Shown here: positions 1 through 13,875 of the stretch, in pieces | How positions within the stretch are numbered: the stretch's first letter is position 1 | How the letters are laid out: each line of letters starts with the position of its first letter | NCBI GenBank assembly: GCA_007922225.1 | Contig: ML679960.1 | Coordinates: 3,238,032-3,302,031 of the forward strand | Source: Emydura subglobosa | Taxonomy: Eukaryota > Chordata > Testudines > Chelidae | Direction of reading: 5' to 3' | DNA length: 64,000 nucleotides | Notes under the pieces: model-generated | Told to the model about the DNA's origin: nothing | The model's database searches: none | Seen by the model: the letters and a program-made list of their open reading frames with translations, nothing else | Made by a program: the position numbers and the translations under genes

Positions 1-2260
<2,260 letters not shown>

Positions 2261-4840
2261 CTTGTTTGTTTGTTGTCTTTTCACAGTAGGTCATACTGAG
2301 AGAAAAGAGATCATTATTGACTAAATATTGGATTTTTGATTTTTCTTTTCCTAAACGAAAACTACTAATCGCCAAAATGGTGGGAGGGAAAAAAAGGGAA
2401 ATTGTACATTGATTGGCCTCCATAACAAAGGTATTATTCGTGAAAGAATTTATACACATGTGCAAAGAGTGTGAATTTTAGTTACTTGAGGTAAGATCTA
2501 ATAAGAGAAGTTGGGTTACTAAGCACTATTCTGCCTTCTCTATACTGCAGATACTGCTATTATTATTGCTGAGCCCAATCAGATTGAAAGGTCAACTGTC
2601 AAGGCTGAAGTAACGCTCAGTGTTCATCCGGAGGTAAAGGCTTTACAAACTTTCTGTGCAGCAATAATTCAGCTCAATGAGTCAGCTCTGATAGCTCTTA
2701 GCCATCACACTGAACTTTTCTTTTCTCTTTTCCTCGAATGAAAACATTTATGCAAGTCTGTATAACAAAGCAAATTGAACTAGGGAAGAAGGCTGTATGC
2801 AGCAACCCAACACTTGCAGAACAAATCTGGGTTACAAATCACTTTCTTTTCTAAAAATATAGTTCTTTTAAAACATAATTTATCCCCAAGAACAGTTTTA
2901 AAGTCATAGTTTTGTAGCTGTTCCTTTTTAAAAAAACAAAACAAAACAAAAAATGTCAGTGACTCTGGTACTCTAGAAAATGTGCAATTCTATTTTATGA
3001 ATGTCTTGCTACTAGTTAAACAAGGGATCTGCTTTACCAACTGTGGTTCTGTTAGTACTGCACTAACATATGCCAGCAGCTCTAACGGCAGATAAAAAGA
3101 TGGTGTACTGAATATTTCAGCACCAAAATCCATGAAACAAGCCTCAAATACCTAATGTCATCAAGGAAGAGTGAATGTTAGGGCTCTTTTAATAAGAGCC
3201 TATTTCAGGCCATTCACTAGTAATGCACACTAAGGGGATCAATGGAGACTTTTACGTAGTGTATAACTTAATCCCTCAATCTTCCTAGAGTAGCTGTAAA
3301 GCAATCACCTTTACAGTTATGGGCTCTTCCAGGAAACAGGAGACCACAATGTGAGTTATGTTACAGTTCAAAGATGGGACCACGCTAACAGTGTCATGTT
3401 TAACAATCTCCCCAACCAGCCTGTATCAAAGGGACCTATGGAAAACATTATATTAATATTTTTTTACATTTACTGAATCTTTTTGGAGCACTGTGTTCTA
3501 AATCAATAATTATGTCAGCATCTGTGATGTGGAGTAATGTGGATAAAGAAGCATATTCACCCTCACCCCCACTAAGAACCACAGGACATTGCTGTGCGGT
3601 TTTATAACAAATTAGAACCCTGGGAACATAGGTCAATTGACTAGGTTTTGCTAGAGCATTCCAGTTAGTCAACTAAAACCCAGTGACATGGATCTGGCTT
3701 TTGCATGAGATGTCCTAGTGACTATTCCCTGTTAACATCTATCCAGAAAGTAAAAGTATGTGAAAGCATTTCAATAACTGGCTAAATGTTCACCAAAATC
3801 AGGGGTTTTGGAACTCAAACCACTGTTTTTAGGTGTCGTGTGGCTAACTAGGATGCTTTGGCTTCAGGAGACTGCACATGTTACACAACGATTTCTGCGT
3901 CTGTTGTAACAATGTGGCAGTTTTTTCTATCGCTGCCTAGTACCGTTATTTAGCACTCATTCAAAATGGCTCCCACTAGGCTTGTGTTAAATCCTCAGAT
4001 TCCATTTTAATTTTCTAAGAGATATTTCTACAACTTTTTTTCTGAGCCAAACATTCAGACATTTTATTCTAATGCAAAATTTTGCCATTCTTGCCATAAA
4101 ACCAGATGTTTGCAGTACAACTGGGAACAATTTTCCCCCTTGATAGCCCTCATTCCTGCCCAGAAGAAAAGTTACATAATGCCCAGTCTTCACAGACTAT
4201 TTGTTTACACCAAGTTTGATGATTAAGGTGGACCAACTGGAAGCTCTAATGCAACTTCATTCTTGGCAGACAAACTGTCAGACATCCTCAGGCCTATAGA
4301 AAGACAACAGAACCTGGGGATGGATGGAGAGGTACTTTGAGAGGCACTAGAATAGCCTCTTTAAGGATCTATTGTTTGCCTGAGTTTTTTGGGTTTTTTT
4401 GTTTTCAATATTTTCTTTAGGCTCAAGCTTTGGTCTATAGTTTCCAGCCAGATGGGGGATAGAGAGAGAGTCATGAGCCTAGAAAATCAGCTTTGTTTTA
4501 GTAAAAATTCAAAGATTTTTCATGTGATTATCTAAATTGTGATTCTTGTCTACCAGTTTCACTTCCACTTTGAGTTTTTTCCACAGAACTCTAAACACAC
4601 TGTTGCTTTTTGTGAGCTGAACTTTAACAGTCCTTTGAAAGGTTCAATTTTTCATATCTGTTTCTGAGCTTGATGTGGGTACGTTTTTAAATTAGGTCCC
4701 TAGATGCACTTTTATTTCAAATTTTGTGTGACAGTCACTATTGTCATCCAAACACCTAATTACCCAGCATTACAACTGTTCAGATAGACAGATACACTAG
4801 CTTTTAAACTTGAATAAATAGGTATTAACTATCAGTAGAT
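2261..4840 (+). other. PTCHD1: Presumed PTCHD1 3' untranslated region, end not fixed
   Basis: This sequence follows the stop codon directly and holds no convincing ORF or recognised repeat, apart from an A-rich (AAAAC)n patch near 2930-2952. The first clear AATAAA I found downstream is at 4813-4818, so a transcript end near 4830-4840 is possible. Weaker variant signals or later hexamers (for example near 6490 or 7980) could be used instead. The extent is inferred, and RNA data would settle it. Confidence 0.4.
4813..4818 (+). promoter_or_regulatory. Candidate polyadenylation hexamer AATAAA
   Basis: This is the first canonical AATAAA read downstream of the PTCHD1 stop. No strong GT-rich element follows it, so its use is uncertain. 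Confidence 0.3.
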
Positions 4841-5847
4841 TTATTAACACACACTATTATAAACCTCTTTACATTTAAGTTAAATGAATAACAGGGACCG
4901 TCTTTAAGTGCTGCTGAGGGAAGAGATAGGTGTTCAAGCTTGTAGCTTTATAGGTCTCTTATTATATCTGAGTAGAGTGAGGCCTTTTGATATCTCCAAG
5001 GAAGAAGACAAAAAAAAGTTGGAAAACCTGCTCTTTTGTCTGCTGGAGAGAGGTTGTTGAGGCAAAGTGGCATCATTCCCCTCAGCCCCACAGAAGCCCT
5101 TCCAAAAAAACTCCATGTAATTAGGTTTCAGGGTATGCAAGCCATGGCTTATCAGAGATTAGGCAGAGCAGGAAAGAGCTACTTTCTGCAGCATCACTTC
5201 CCCAGAGAGACCCAGAAGAATTTTCACATATACATTCATTCTGACTCTCCCGCTCTTACTCCCCACCTTCAGAAAGAGATTTGGCTAGGTACAGTCAGGG
5301 AGCCAGCGTGATTCCTTAGGATGCTCTGGGCCCACGTCAGGCTATATTCACCACTAATATTGACTAAAATGTGTAATTCATTTAGGCTCATACACACACA
5401 CAAGAGATTACCCTTGTTACCCTTACCAGACAACCACAGAACATCCCAAGTGTCTGTGTAAAATTCTGCTCATCCTGTTTTAGAAGGCCATCTTAGTTTA
5501 AGCAACCAGTGTCTGGCCCTTACCACAGGTTTCAGTGTGTCTTTAACTGCAGTACAGAAGAGCTCTTTTATGGAAAAAAAAGTTCAGTCAGTGTCTAACA
5601 CTGTTACTGTCAGGTACTGACTGAAAGTTAAGAGAGAGATTTTTTTATCCTCAGTTTTATTCTTTAAACTATTATTCAGACCTTTTATTTTAAACAGGGC
5701 TAAATATGATTACCGTTCCACTCAGAACATAAATTTACAAATGTTAAAATTTCTATTTAATACATAATTGTTCAGAGCAAACTTCTACTAATGGACAAGC
5801 ATGTAAAAAAAGAAAAATCGAAATGAAAAAAGAAAAACCGAGACACA
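4841..5847. other. Non-coding stretch, nothing recognised
   Basis: The 91-codon ORF at 5036-5311 has no recognisable domain, and its antisense frame is also open; it is probably chance. I see no repeat family with confidence. Confidence 0.5.
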
Positions 5848-5954
5848 CTCCTGACTGGTACAGTGAATCAGGCGGCACGGCCCACATATTTTTGCAGGTA
5901 TGCCCATTTATCCAGCTGTGGCACCGAGGCGTGCACGCACACACAGAGCCCTAC
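5848..5954 (+). repeat. Copy 1 of an unnamed ~105-bp dispersed repeat
   Basis: This stretch is nearly identical, over about 105 bases, to 7508-7612 in the same orientation 1.66 kb away. It starts at CTCCTGACTGGTACAGTG and ends at the CCCTAC after a CACACACA patch. I do not recognise the family. Right after it, a 16-base unit (ACCATCAAGTTCAGTC) occurs twice between 5953 and 5996. Confidence 0.75.
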
Positions 5955-5996
5955 CATCAAGTTCAGTCCATCAGTAACCATCAAGTTCAGTCTAGT
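5953..5996 (+). repeat. Short tandem duplication, two copies of a ~22-bp unit
   Basis: ACCATCAAGTTCAGTC is read twice, separated by CATCAGTA, directly after the first copy of the dispersed 105-bp repeat. It looks like a local duplication. Confidence 0.7.
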
Positions 5997-7276
5997 CTTT
6001 CTTGCAGGATTATTCCCGATGGTGGCTTAACATGAGTTAATTTTCAGTTTACAAGTATTCCATTCTGGGAAAACATTGAGAGAGAAAAACTGGAACATCT
6101 GGAATAATTTCACTATAAACATAAATTGGCCATGACAGAATTTTCTGCTCAAAGCTTTATCAGAGAATTTTCTAGTGAGATTAAAATTAGATCTGTGAAA
6201 GCTGTGGAAAACCTGTCTGGCAAGGAAAAGCAGCTTTTTTTCCCCAACACAAAATCTCAGTGAGGTCAGCTTTATGAGCCTAAAGGGAGAGTGCATCACT
6301 GAAGCAGCCTGATATTATTATGAAACCTACTAGCATTTGCTTCAGACCCAAGAGCCTTCCTGGTCCAGGGCTGAATTCAGACAAATTGGATGAAGAAGCA
6401 GCTATCTGTAAAGTGACAGTATTTTTAAAAGCTATTCTGGATTCACTTTCCTCCTTCCTACCCCCACCAACAATTTGATTTAATTCGTTTAAAAAAATAA
6501 AATAGTTAAAGCAATGTCAAAACCTGAAAGTCCATGTTAGGAATGATGCCCCCATCCTTAAACAAAAGAGCAGGAAAGCCCTCTCTTAAGGCTGATTTCT
6601 ACAAAGGGAAAAACTCTAGTTATTTTTAGCTTTCAAATGTTAACAACTAAGTGGTTTCCTGTTTCTTAAAGTTTGAAAGTAGATAAAATTCCTATGGGCC
6701 AAATTGTCCCATAGTAGGCCTTGTATACAGTTCTACTTCATAGGGATGTGGAAACAGGAAGCAGAGGGGCATGGGTAGGGAGTCCAGGCTCCCTGTGCAT
6801 AACAGAATGGTTCCCACTATTCTAGTGCGGTAGATTTTAGAAACCAGGCTGGGGTATACACTGGGGAAGGTGTGGACTGCATTCGTGACTGCTATGGGAA
6901 ACCATCAATAAGCCCGCTTCCTGGGTTTTTTTATGTTTTTAAGACTGCATTGTGGAGAGGATTTGGACCCAAATTTCCAGTATAGTATTTCTAGATATCA
7001 ATACTTAATACAGTAAGTACCAAATGGTACTACTACCTGCATACAAGATGGATTTTTTTCCCCTTTTTCTTTTTATAAATCCTTAAATTTGGTAAAAAAT
7101 GACAAATATTAGTAGTGATAAAGTTATCTACCTTTGAATGTTATTAAATTAGGAACAGCATCTGTTCATTTTAATCCCACTCATGAAAACTGTCTACCCA
7201 CAACATCTTTGCTGAACTGGACCAGTAGCATCAGAAGAAATTAACAGCTAATCTATCTACCATAGGTGTACATATA
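5997..7276. other. Non-coding stretch, nothing recognised
   Basis: There is no ORF with a recognisable domain and no repeat I can name. An AATAAA lies near 6490. Confidence 0.5.
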
Positions 7277-7341
7277 GGCCCTGATCCTGCATTCACCCCA
7301 CACACAAGTGGCTTCATGGCTCTGATTACAGGATCAGGGCC
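7277..7341. repeat. 65-bp perfect-arm foldback (GGCCCTGATCCTG arms)
   Basis: The 13-base left arm GGCCCTGATCCTG at 7277-7289 is exactly inverted as CAGGATCAGGGCC at 7329-7341. It looks like a very short MITE-type element or a MITE remnant; no flanking duplication was established. Confidence 0.65.
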
Positions 7342-7507
7342 TGAGGTTTAAATTATGGCAGAGCATTGTGCATATAACCACCCTCCACCCATGAAATCCA
7401 TTCACCACAGGGGAAGTTCAGGGCAGAACTTTGCTGATCTTATTCTGGCTAAAGCCATGGCAGAGGCTGTTCTGCAGGCCTTGCCTATCAGCAGATGCAG
7501 AGAAGCG

Positions 7508-7612
7508 CTCCTGACTGGTACAGTGAATCAGGCGGCATGGCCCACATATTTTTGTAGGTATGCCCATTTATCCAGCAGTGGCACCGAGGCGTGCACACGC
7601 ACACAGCCCTAC
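7508..7612 (+). repeat. Copy 2 of an unnamed ~105-bp dispersed repeat
   Basis: This is the partner of the copy at 5848-5954, with only a handful of substitutions, which suggests a fairly recent duplication or a shared young repeat family. A short ORF (7355-7621) runs through it but resembles no known protein. Confidence 0.75.
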
Positions 7613-7672
7613 GTAGTGTAGTCAGGCTTGTAGCTGTTGCTACCCAGAGGACGGACACCCAATAACGATGCC

Positions 7673-7722
7673 TTTGCATGGCCATTTGGGGGGCCATTTG
7701 CGTGGCCATTTGGGGGGCACAT
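7673..7722 (+). repeat. Local tandem repeat of CATTTGGGGGG-type units
   Basis: TGGCCATTTGGGGGG occurs twice, with CCATTTGCG between. It is a short GC-rich island in AT-rich surroundings. Confidence 0.7.
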
Positions 7723-8193
7723 ATTTCTTAGACTTGAATTTGTCTCTTATAGTCTGCCTTCTAAACATCTTCACAACCATTTGTTTGGAAAAAAAACAGA
7801 TATAAAAAATTCCAGGTCATTTTGAATTTTCCAGCTCCAAGATATTCAAAGATCTTAATCCATATGGTAAATTAATGTCTTGCAAAATTTCAGGTGATTT
7901 TTTTTTTTTTTGGTTACTATTTTTGTATTAATTTAGGACAAACTTGTATAACAAATCTCAATGTACAGCAAATGCCTAAAATAAAATCTCTCTCTCTCTC
8001 TCTCTTTGCTTCCTGTGCTCCCAAACTGCTGCAGAATCCTAGTCTGTCCCTGAATTAACAAACTGATTTATCTGGCCAAGTCTTAAAGCTGTGCACTAAA
8101 TTCTCCATGAGGACCTAGTGAACAAGGAATCTTCCCTCAAGGCTGCAGAATAGCAGCAGAACTACTGAGCTTTGTGGCCTTAGTGGATCTGTG

Positions 8194-8225
<32 letters not shown>

Positions 8226-11200
8226 TTCTCCTCCATTGGCCTCATCATGCCCTATAAGAAGGCTTCACAGTACACAGCTGGGGAAATTCACTCTATTCAT
8301 ACGAGCCCCACAACCCGGTGCAATGGAACAAATACAGTTCCACAGCAAGCAGGTCCTTCCATGTTCATAGGATTTACCTTTTAAATGTAAACAATCATAT
8401 TATTCCTTTGCCTTAGTCACTTCCCGAAGCAGGATTCTAGCCCAACCCTGATTAACCAATTATTTCAAATAAAAATCTGGGGATAGCTGCAATCAGTTTG
8501 AGTGGCTCAAAATGCAGCATTATCTTGATCACCTGAACAATGGTACCACCATTATTGCAAATAGCACTGTTCTTCAAACCTTTCTTAACACTATCTCCAG
8601 ACCTGACAGATACACTCCTGCTGACGTTTGATAAAATTGAGGACACGAGGGCAGGTCACTGTCCATTCACATCCGTGATCTTCCTGTGATGGCGTTCCAT
8701 CCTCCCCCTCACACACACAGGTCAGTCATGGATTCCCAAAGCACTGTCATATGTGGCTAGATTTTAAGAGTGTTCAGCTCCCATTTACACATCTAAGTGA
8801 AATGGCCATTGGAGCTGCTGGGTGCTGAGTTCTTTTTCAAATCTGCCCAACACTTACCACCTTTATTCATCTTCCTCCTTTTCCACTCATAGAGTCCCAC
8901 CCATTCACTGTAAAGCCAGAAGCCAGCTTTCCTCAGTGCTTTCCCTGAGCTGACTGTTATTCCTTGAGGTCCATTTAGACTGACTGCTTCAGAGCTGAAG
9001 GAAACCATTACACCGAGTGACAAGTGTGTTAGCAGCAGTTGCTCTGTCACACCTGGCTGCAGCAATCAGCTGAAAAAATATCTACTCAAAAGAGCAAGTG
9101 AGCCGGACACAAGCCCAAGTCACAATGAGAAGCAGCAAGTCTGGGAGCTGCAGAGGGTTTGACTGCCAGAGTTTTGCTCTTGGACACTTTAATTGAAATG
9201 GAGATTGAGAGTCTGGAAGTCAAATGCCAAATTCAGAGGTAGATTGATCAACTTAGTTATTGTTGCTGCTCTGGTCCCTTTCAATCATTCTTTATCAAAT
9301 TATCTTAAAACCCAGATTTTCATGCATCGATGGCAGAAATTCTGGCTGAAACAAAAAAACAATATTGATTTTTTGATTGCTAATCTAATGTTAGAGAGGC
9401 TACACTATCTTTCAGAAACTTAAGGAACAAAATTTTAGCACGGTGCTAATGGTTATCTCCTGTCAACATTACCGAGAGCTGTGTGACTAATTCTCCGTGC
9501 ATGTAACTGAGTAATAATACCGTTTTTTAAATGTACTAGTATATTATTCCTGAAACACACATCTCTGCCTATAGTCTGACCTTTAGGAGGCAGGCACATT
9601 GGGTCTGGTTTTTAAGTAAGTGAGGTGAGCAGCTGCACACAAATTACATGCCTACATTTCATATGCAATTCCTATGTTAGGCCATGCAAATCAGATAGTT
9701 TAAACTACAAATTATCATAATTAGTCACTTGTACAATTACTTGATTTGCATAAGCAATTACAGCAACTTGCACACATAAACAAGGCCTAAATTGCCTGTG
9801 CACATACCAACACCTATGTGTGCTAACATTTGCACTCACCATTTAAGGATATGCAAATGTTATCATTAGATCTCATTAGAAAGAACTGGATTTATTTTGT
9901 TGGTGCAAATATAAATACTTGCCCATTTTAGATAAACTCATGTACAAAGTGTTACCTTTGAAGCAGGTATTTGTATGTGGAAAGTGCATAAGAAATTTTA
10001 CACACACACATACATATGTGCTGGTAAAGATCCAGTTTAAACTTTACACCTAAAAAAGATAGCTCTTTAGTTATACGACTCTATCTTGCCATTTGTCATG
10101 TCCTATGCGTATATAACACATTAGTATAAAGTTATGCAAAAATATTCCATAAATGTTCTATTTGGCCATGGGCACTCCTCTTCTGTATTTGAGTTGAGCA
10201 GGCACAAATGTTCTCAGAAAGCAAATTTCAAAGCTGCATCAGTGAGTTTACATGGAATCAAAATTTATAAATTTATACATATAAATATTTGTGCCAGAAG
10301 TATTTGAACACTGTCCAACCAGGGAACAGAAGCAATACCATGTGACTTATCTGACATATCACAACTGAACAATCCAGCTTGAATAGCAAATGCCAAATAT
10401 TTACAGAAAACTGTTCACGATCAATCAATCAAAAAAAATCAATCAAATGCTTTCACAAAGTCACTACATTTGAGAAAATTCTAATTTGCTGATACTGTAA
10501 GCAAAAATGGTTAAATTTGTCAGATAAATGATTTAATAACTATATGCCCAACTAATAAATACATATGTATTTTATATATAATATATACACACACACACAC
10601 AGATTGCAGTATGAAATGTTAAATACACTTCAGCTCATATGGCCAACTCAACTTGGACTGATAAGAGTAGCAGAAACAGCTAGTCCAGCAATGCAGTGTT
10701 GAATGTTGATAGGCAAAGCTACTTTAGTGGCCTTGAAAGTAGCAATGAATCAGCAAGGGGGGGAGCAACAGGGAAGCTGTCAAAGAGTTTAGGAAAAGAG
10801 AAGCAGGATGCAAAGATGCACAGCCAGAGCTATTAAGGAAGAAATAAAAGCAGTGGTTACTATCAGGTGAACGAGATAGAAATGGTGTAGAAGCTGTTGA
10901 GTTTGAAAGAGAAAGGATGCATTGGTGAGCATAGGGAGATAGTATTTCTTGAGTATGTGTGTAGGATATGGAGCTGGAATATATATTAAGGATACCTAAC
11001 ATACATTATACTGTACAAAAAAAAAGTCTATAATTCAATCTCTTATTTGTGCTGGTGACTATAGAAGATGCTCCAGCCTGACTCTCATTATATGGGGCCT
11101 CAAATTTCACAGCTGCCTATATAAATAACATGTATTAAATCAAATCAGAGAGACTTAACACCCCTGAGCTTTGGGGTAAACCAGGGACATTCAGAAGCTG

Positions 11201-12185
11201 AACCCAGATGAAGAACTAAATGCTGGAGAACGCAAAACAGAACTCCTCGCTGATATTTATAACATAGTTTGGAATGAAAGAACAATCTAATAATGCTTTG
11301 GGTCAAAACTCCTGGGCCAATTATTCCCCTTCCTAATATCTGTATTCTAATTATTGAGAAAGAGAAAGAGAGAGAGAGAGAGATTTAGAATCCTAGCAAA
11401 AGGATTTATATCCTCTTTTTATATATCATCATCAATCTATCTATCTAAAGGATATATTGAGGATTCTAAATTCCAAAGAAGTAAATGACTTAACCTTTTT
11501 CAAACCTACACCTTCCCCATAAAATATGGATGTGTTGGAGGTTTGTTTTTTTTTTTAAATGTCATCAATCTTTCTTCCTGATCAAAAGTGAGTCTATGTG
11601 GTACATTATCTGTCACAGGAAGTGGAAAATGTCAACTCTCTTAGAAGATTCTTGAGTCCGAATCATCTGCAATTGAATTTCTCCCTCTTTTTTTCTTCTT
11701 CGTCTCCTCAGCATGTTATTTATTTGATCAAATTGTGAGCTGCCTCAGCATTGCCTATTCACAGCACTAAACACTTCAATATACCATGACTCTGACTGTG
11801 ACTTTTGAATCTCTCCATCTCTGCTGATGGTTTCATCTGTTCTTACTGTGAGAGACCCTATTGCAATTACCATGGGAACGTCAAAGACACTGTGCTGCTC
11901 TCAGGCCTCTGTTATGGGGGTAATTGACACTGTGAAGATTACTGGGGTTCTTCTGGGGAAATCATCAAAACCCTATGTCCAGTACACACCTTGTTATTGT
12001 TTATTACCCATGTATATGTAGTTTCTAAACAAACCAGAAACTAGACTATTGTAATGTGGCACCAGCAGAGGAATGGAATACAAAACAAAAGAGGTGATGC
12101 CACTTTAGCTATGTGTTGGACACATCTGAAATGCCTTGTGCAGAAATGAGGGAAAAATCACTGCCTTGCAAACAGTGATAACAAG
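7723..12185. other. Non-coding stretch with microsatellites only
   Basis: No gene or large repeat is recognised. Simple repeats include (CT)n near 7986-8005, (CT)n then (CA)n near 8195-8226, TA-rich then (CA)n near 10570-10602, and (GA)n near 11358-11381. ORFs up to 92 codons here lack any domain signature. Confidence 0.55.
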
Positions 12186-12189
12186 CGTG

Positions 12190-12520
12190 AAGAAATTGAT
12201 TTATAAGGAAAGGTTAAAGGAACTGGGCTTGTTCTCTCTGGGAAAAGAGAAACTTGGAGTTGATGTAATGAGATTTCAAAATGATGAAAAGGATTGATGA
12301 AGCTTACAGAGATCATTTCCCCCCTGTATGTGGTTCAAAAACTAAGGTGGCTCAGTCTAAAAAGGTATAGAGTGAAAAGTAAATAAGAACATTTAGGGGT
12401 AAGTATTTCTCAGAAAGGATAACAAACACCCGTTTGAAATCAGTAGTTAACAGGAAAGACAAGTGAAGTGGAGACAAAAAGTGAAATCAAGAAACACCTA
12501 GATTTATTTTAGAGAAAACT
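12190..12520 (+). mobile_element. Decayed CR1/L3-type LINE fragment
   Basis: The text from about 12200 (AGGTTAAAGGAACTGGGCTT, then GGAAAAGAGA) matches the C-terminal reverse-transcriptase region of CR1-group LINEs, which is also readable in the better preserved copy near 17910-17960. Stops and shifts are frequent and no frame is kept. The edges are approximate. Confidence 0.55.
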
Positions 12521-12729
12521 GTAGAAGAGCATGATATAAAAGCCAAGCAGAGAAGAACATTCAAATATACTCACAATCCTGAACAAATCTTCAGGTGGTC
12601 GGTTCCATCAGCTTGCTGAAAATAAGGTAAGAATTTTAAATTATTGATTTTTACAGCCTATACCACTTTAAACTGAGAGTCTGGGGGTGCAGGTGAAGAG
12701 ATGAAATTTAAATGTATTTAAAATTAAAA

Positions 12730-12806
12730 GGCCAGAAATTCAACTAGTGTAAAACAGCGTATCTCCATTGGAACTGTAAAGATTTACACTTGCTGAAAAT
12801 TTGGCC
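12730..12806. repeat. Foldback element with GGCCAGAAATTC / GAAAATTTGGCC ends
   Basis: The first 24 bases and the last 24 bases are imperfect inverted repeats (about three quarters matching), meeting at AGTGTAAA and TTTACACT. The layout is that of a short MITE or foldback element. Confidence 0.55.
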
Positions 12807-13520
12807 CTTAATGTTAAACAATATCAGTTCCTCCTTCACTTAGCTACCCAACGGCTAAGTGTAGGATTATCAGTTTCTCCTCTAAAGTTGGTGGTATCTC
12901 TTAATACTGACTGGAACAGCTGGAACGACAAGAAATGCATCCCTATAATACCTCAGTGGATAGGTGATCGTCAGCTGTTGAAGGAGAAACAACCTGAGCC
13001 CACTTGGAAGTGCAAAAGGCCATTAGTTAACCTTTCATTTAAAAAAAAAAAAAAAAGTGTTCATATTTTTAAAGGGAACTATTTTTAAGATGTTCTTTAA
13101 AATACTTACAAGAAAAACTGGCTGTGTCTTTCTTTAACTTTTATATTATTTAATAAAAGCAGTAACAGACACCTATACTGCATGTCTGCACTTCTCTAGC
13201 ACTTGATGGCTCTCATTTAGCACTTCTCTAGCTCTTTGGCTTGGTACCTTGAAAGCCACCTGAGATTCATGTGACAAGGTTTTCTTCTCAAAGTGTGTGT
13301 GTGAATAAGTATTTTCATGCATGAACTAGTGTATTTTGCACTACAAGTGCTCATCTACCCACCCTACCTATACTGGGTTTATGTATTTGGAAATGAGGAT
13401 GTGAGGGGCAGGACAAGAATAGGAATACAAAAAATAATTTTTTTAAACAAACAAAGGCCGAGATTTGGAAAGTGGCCTCTGCTTCAGGTGCATCAGTTTT
13501 AGCTGTCTTCATGTACCTAT

Positions 13521-13610
13521 GGCCTGATTTTCAAATATGTTGAACACTCACAAATCTAGCTGAAGTCAACAGGTACCTAGGGTTTTCAGTAGTTCTGAAA
13601 ATCAGACTAG
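13521..13610. repeat. Foldback element with CTGATTTTCA ends
   Basis: The left end CCTGATTTTCAAA is inverted at the right as TTCTGAAAATCAGACTAG. A partial relative is readable near 33420-33475 (CTGATTCTCAAATGTACTCA), which supports a dispersed family. No internal coding capacity is present. Confidence 0.55.
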
Positions 13611-13614
13611 GGTG

Positions 13615-13875
13615 AATACTACTGCTAACTGGAAAACATTTCTCCCCACTGAAAATATCAACAAACATGAAAAAAAATTGCTTTCTTTGAAATTTTCAGC
13701 AGAAATTTTGACTTTTCATTAAAAAAAATGAAAACTAACAATTTTCAGTTTTCTGATAAAAAATTAAAAATGTTGAGGAAACAGACCCATTCTGCAGAAA
13801 ATTTTGTTTTGTCAAAAACCCAATTTTCCATGAAAAAAAGCTCTGATGGAAAGTTATCTACCAGCCCTTTTGAGT
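13615..13875. repeat. AT-rich repeat built of GAAAATTTTC-like palindromic motifs
   Basis: The stretch is dominated by runs such as GAAATTTTCAGCAGAAATTT and by A/T palindromes. It resembles the element at 40305-40462, which has clearer AGCTGGTCAAA ends. The opposed ORFs at 13728-13928 and 13745-13942 are products of this low complexity, not genes. Confidence 0.45.
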
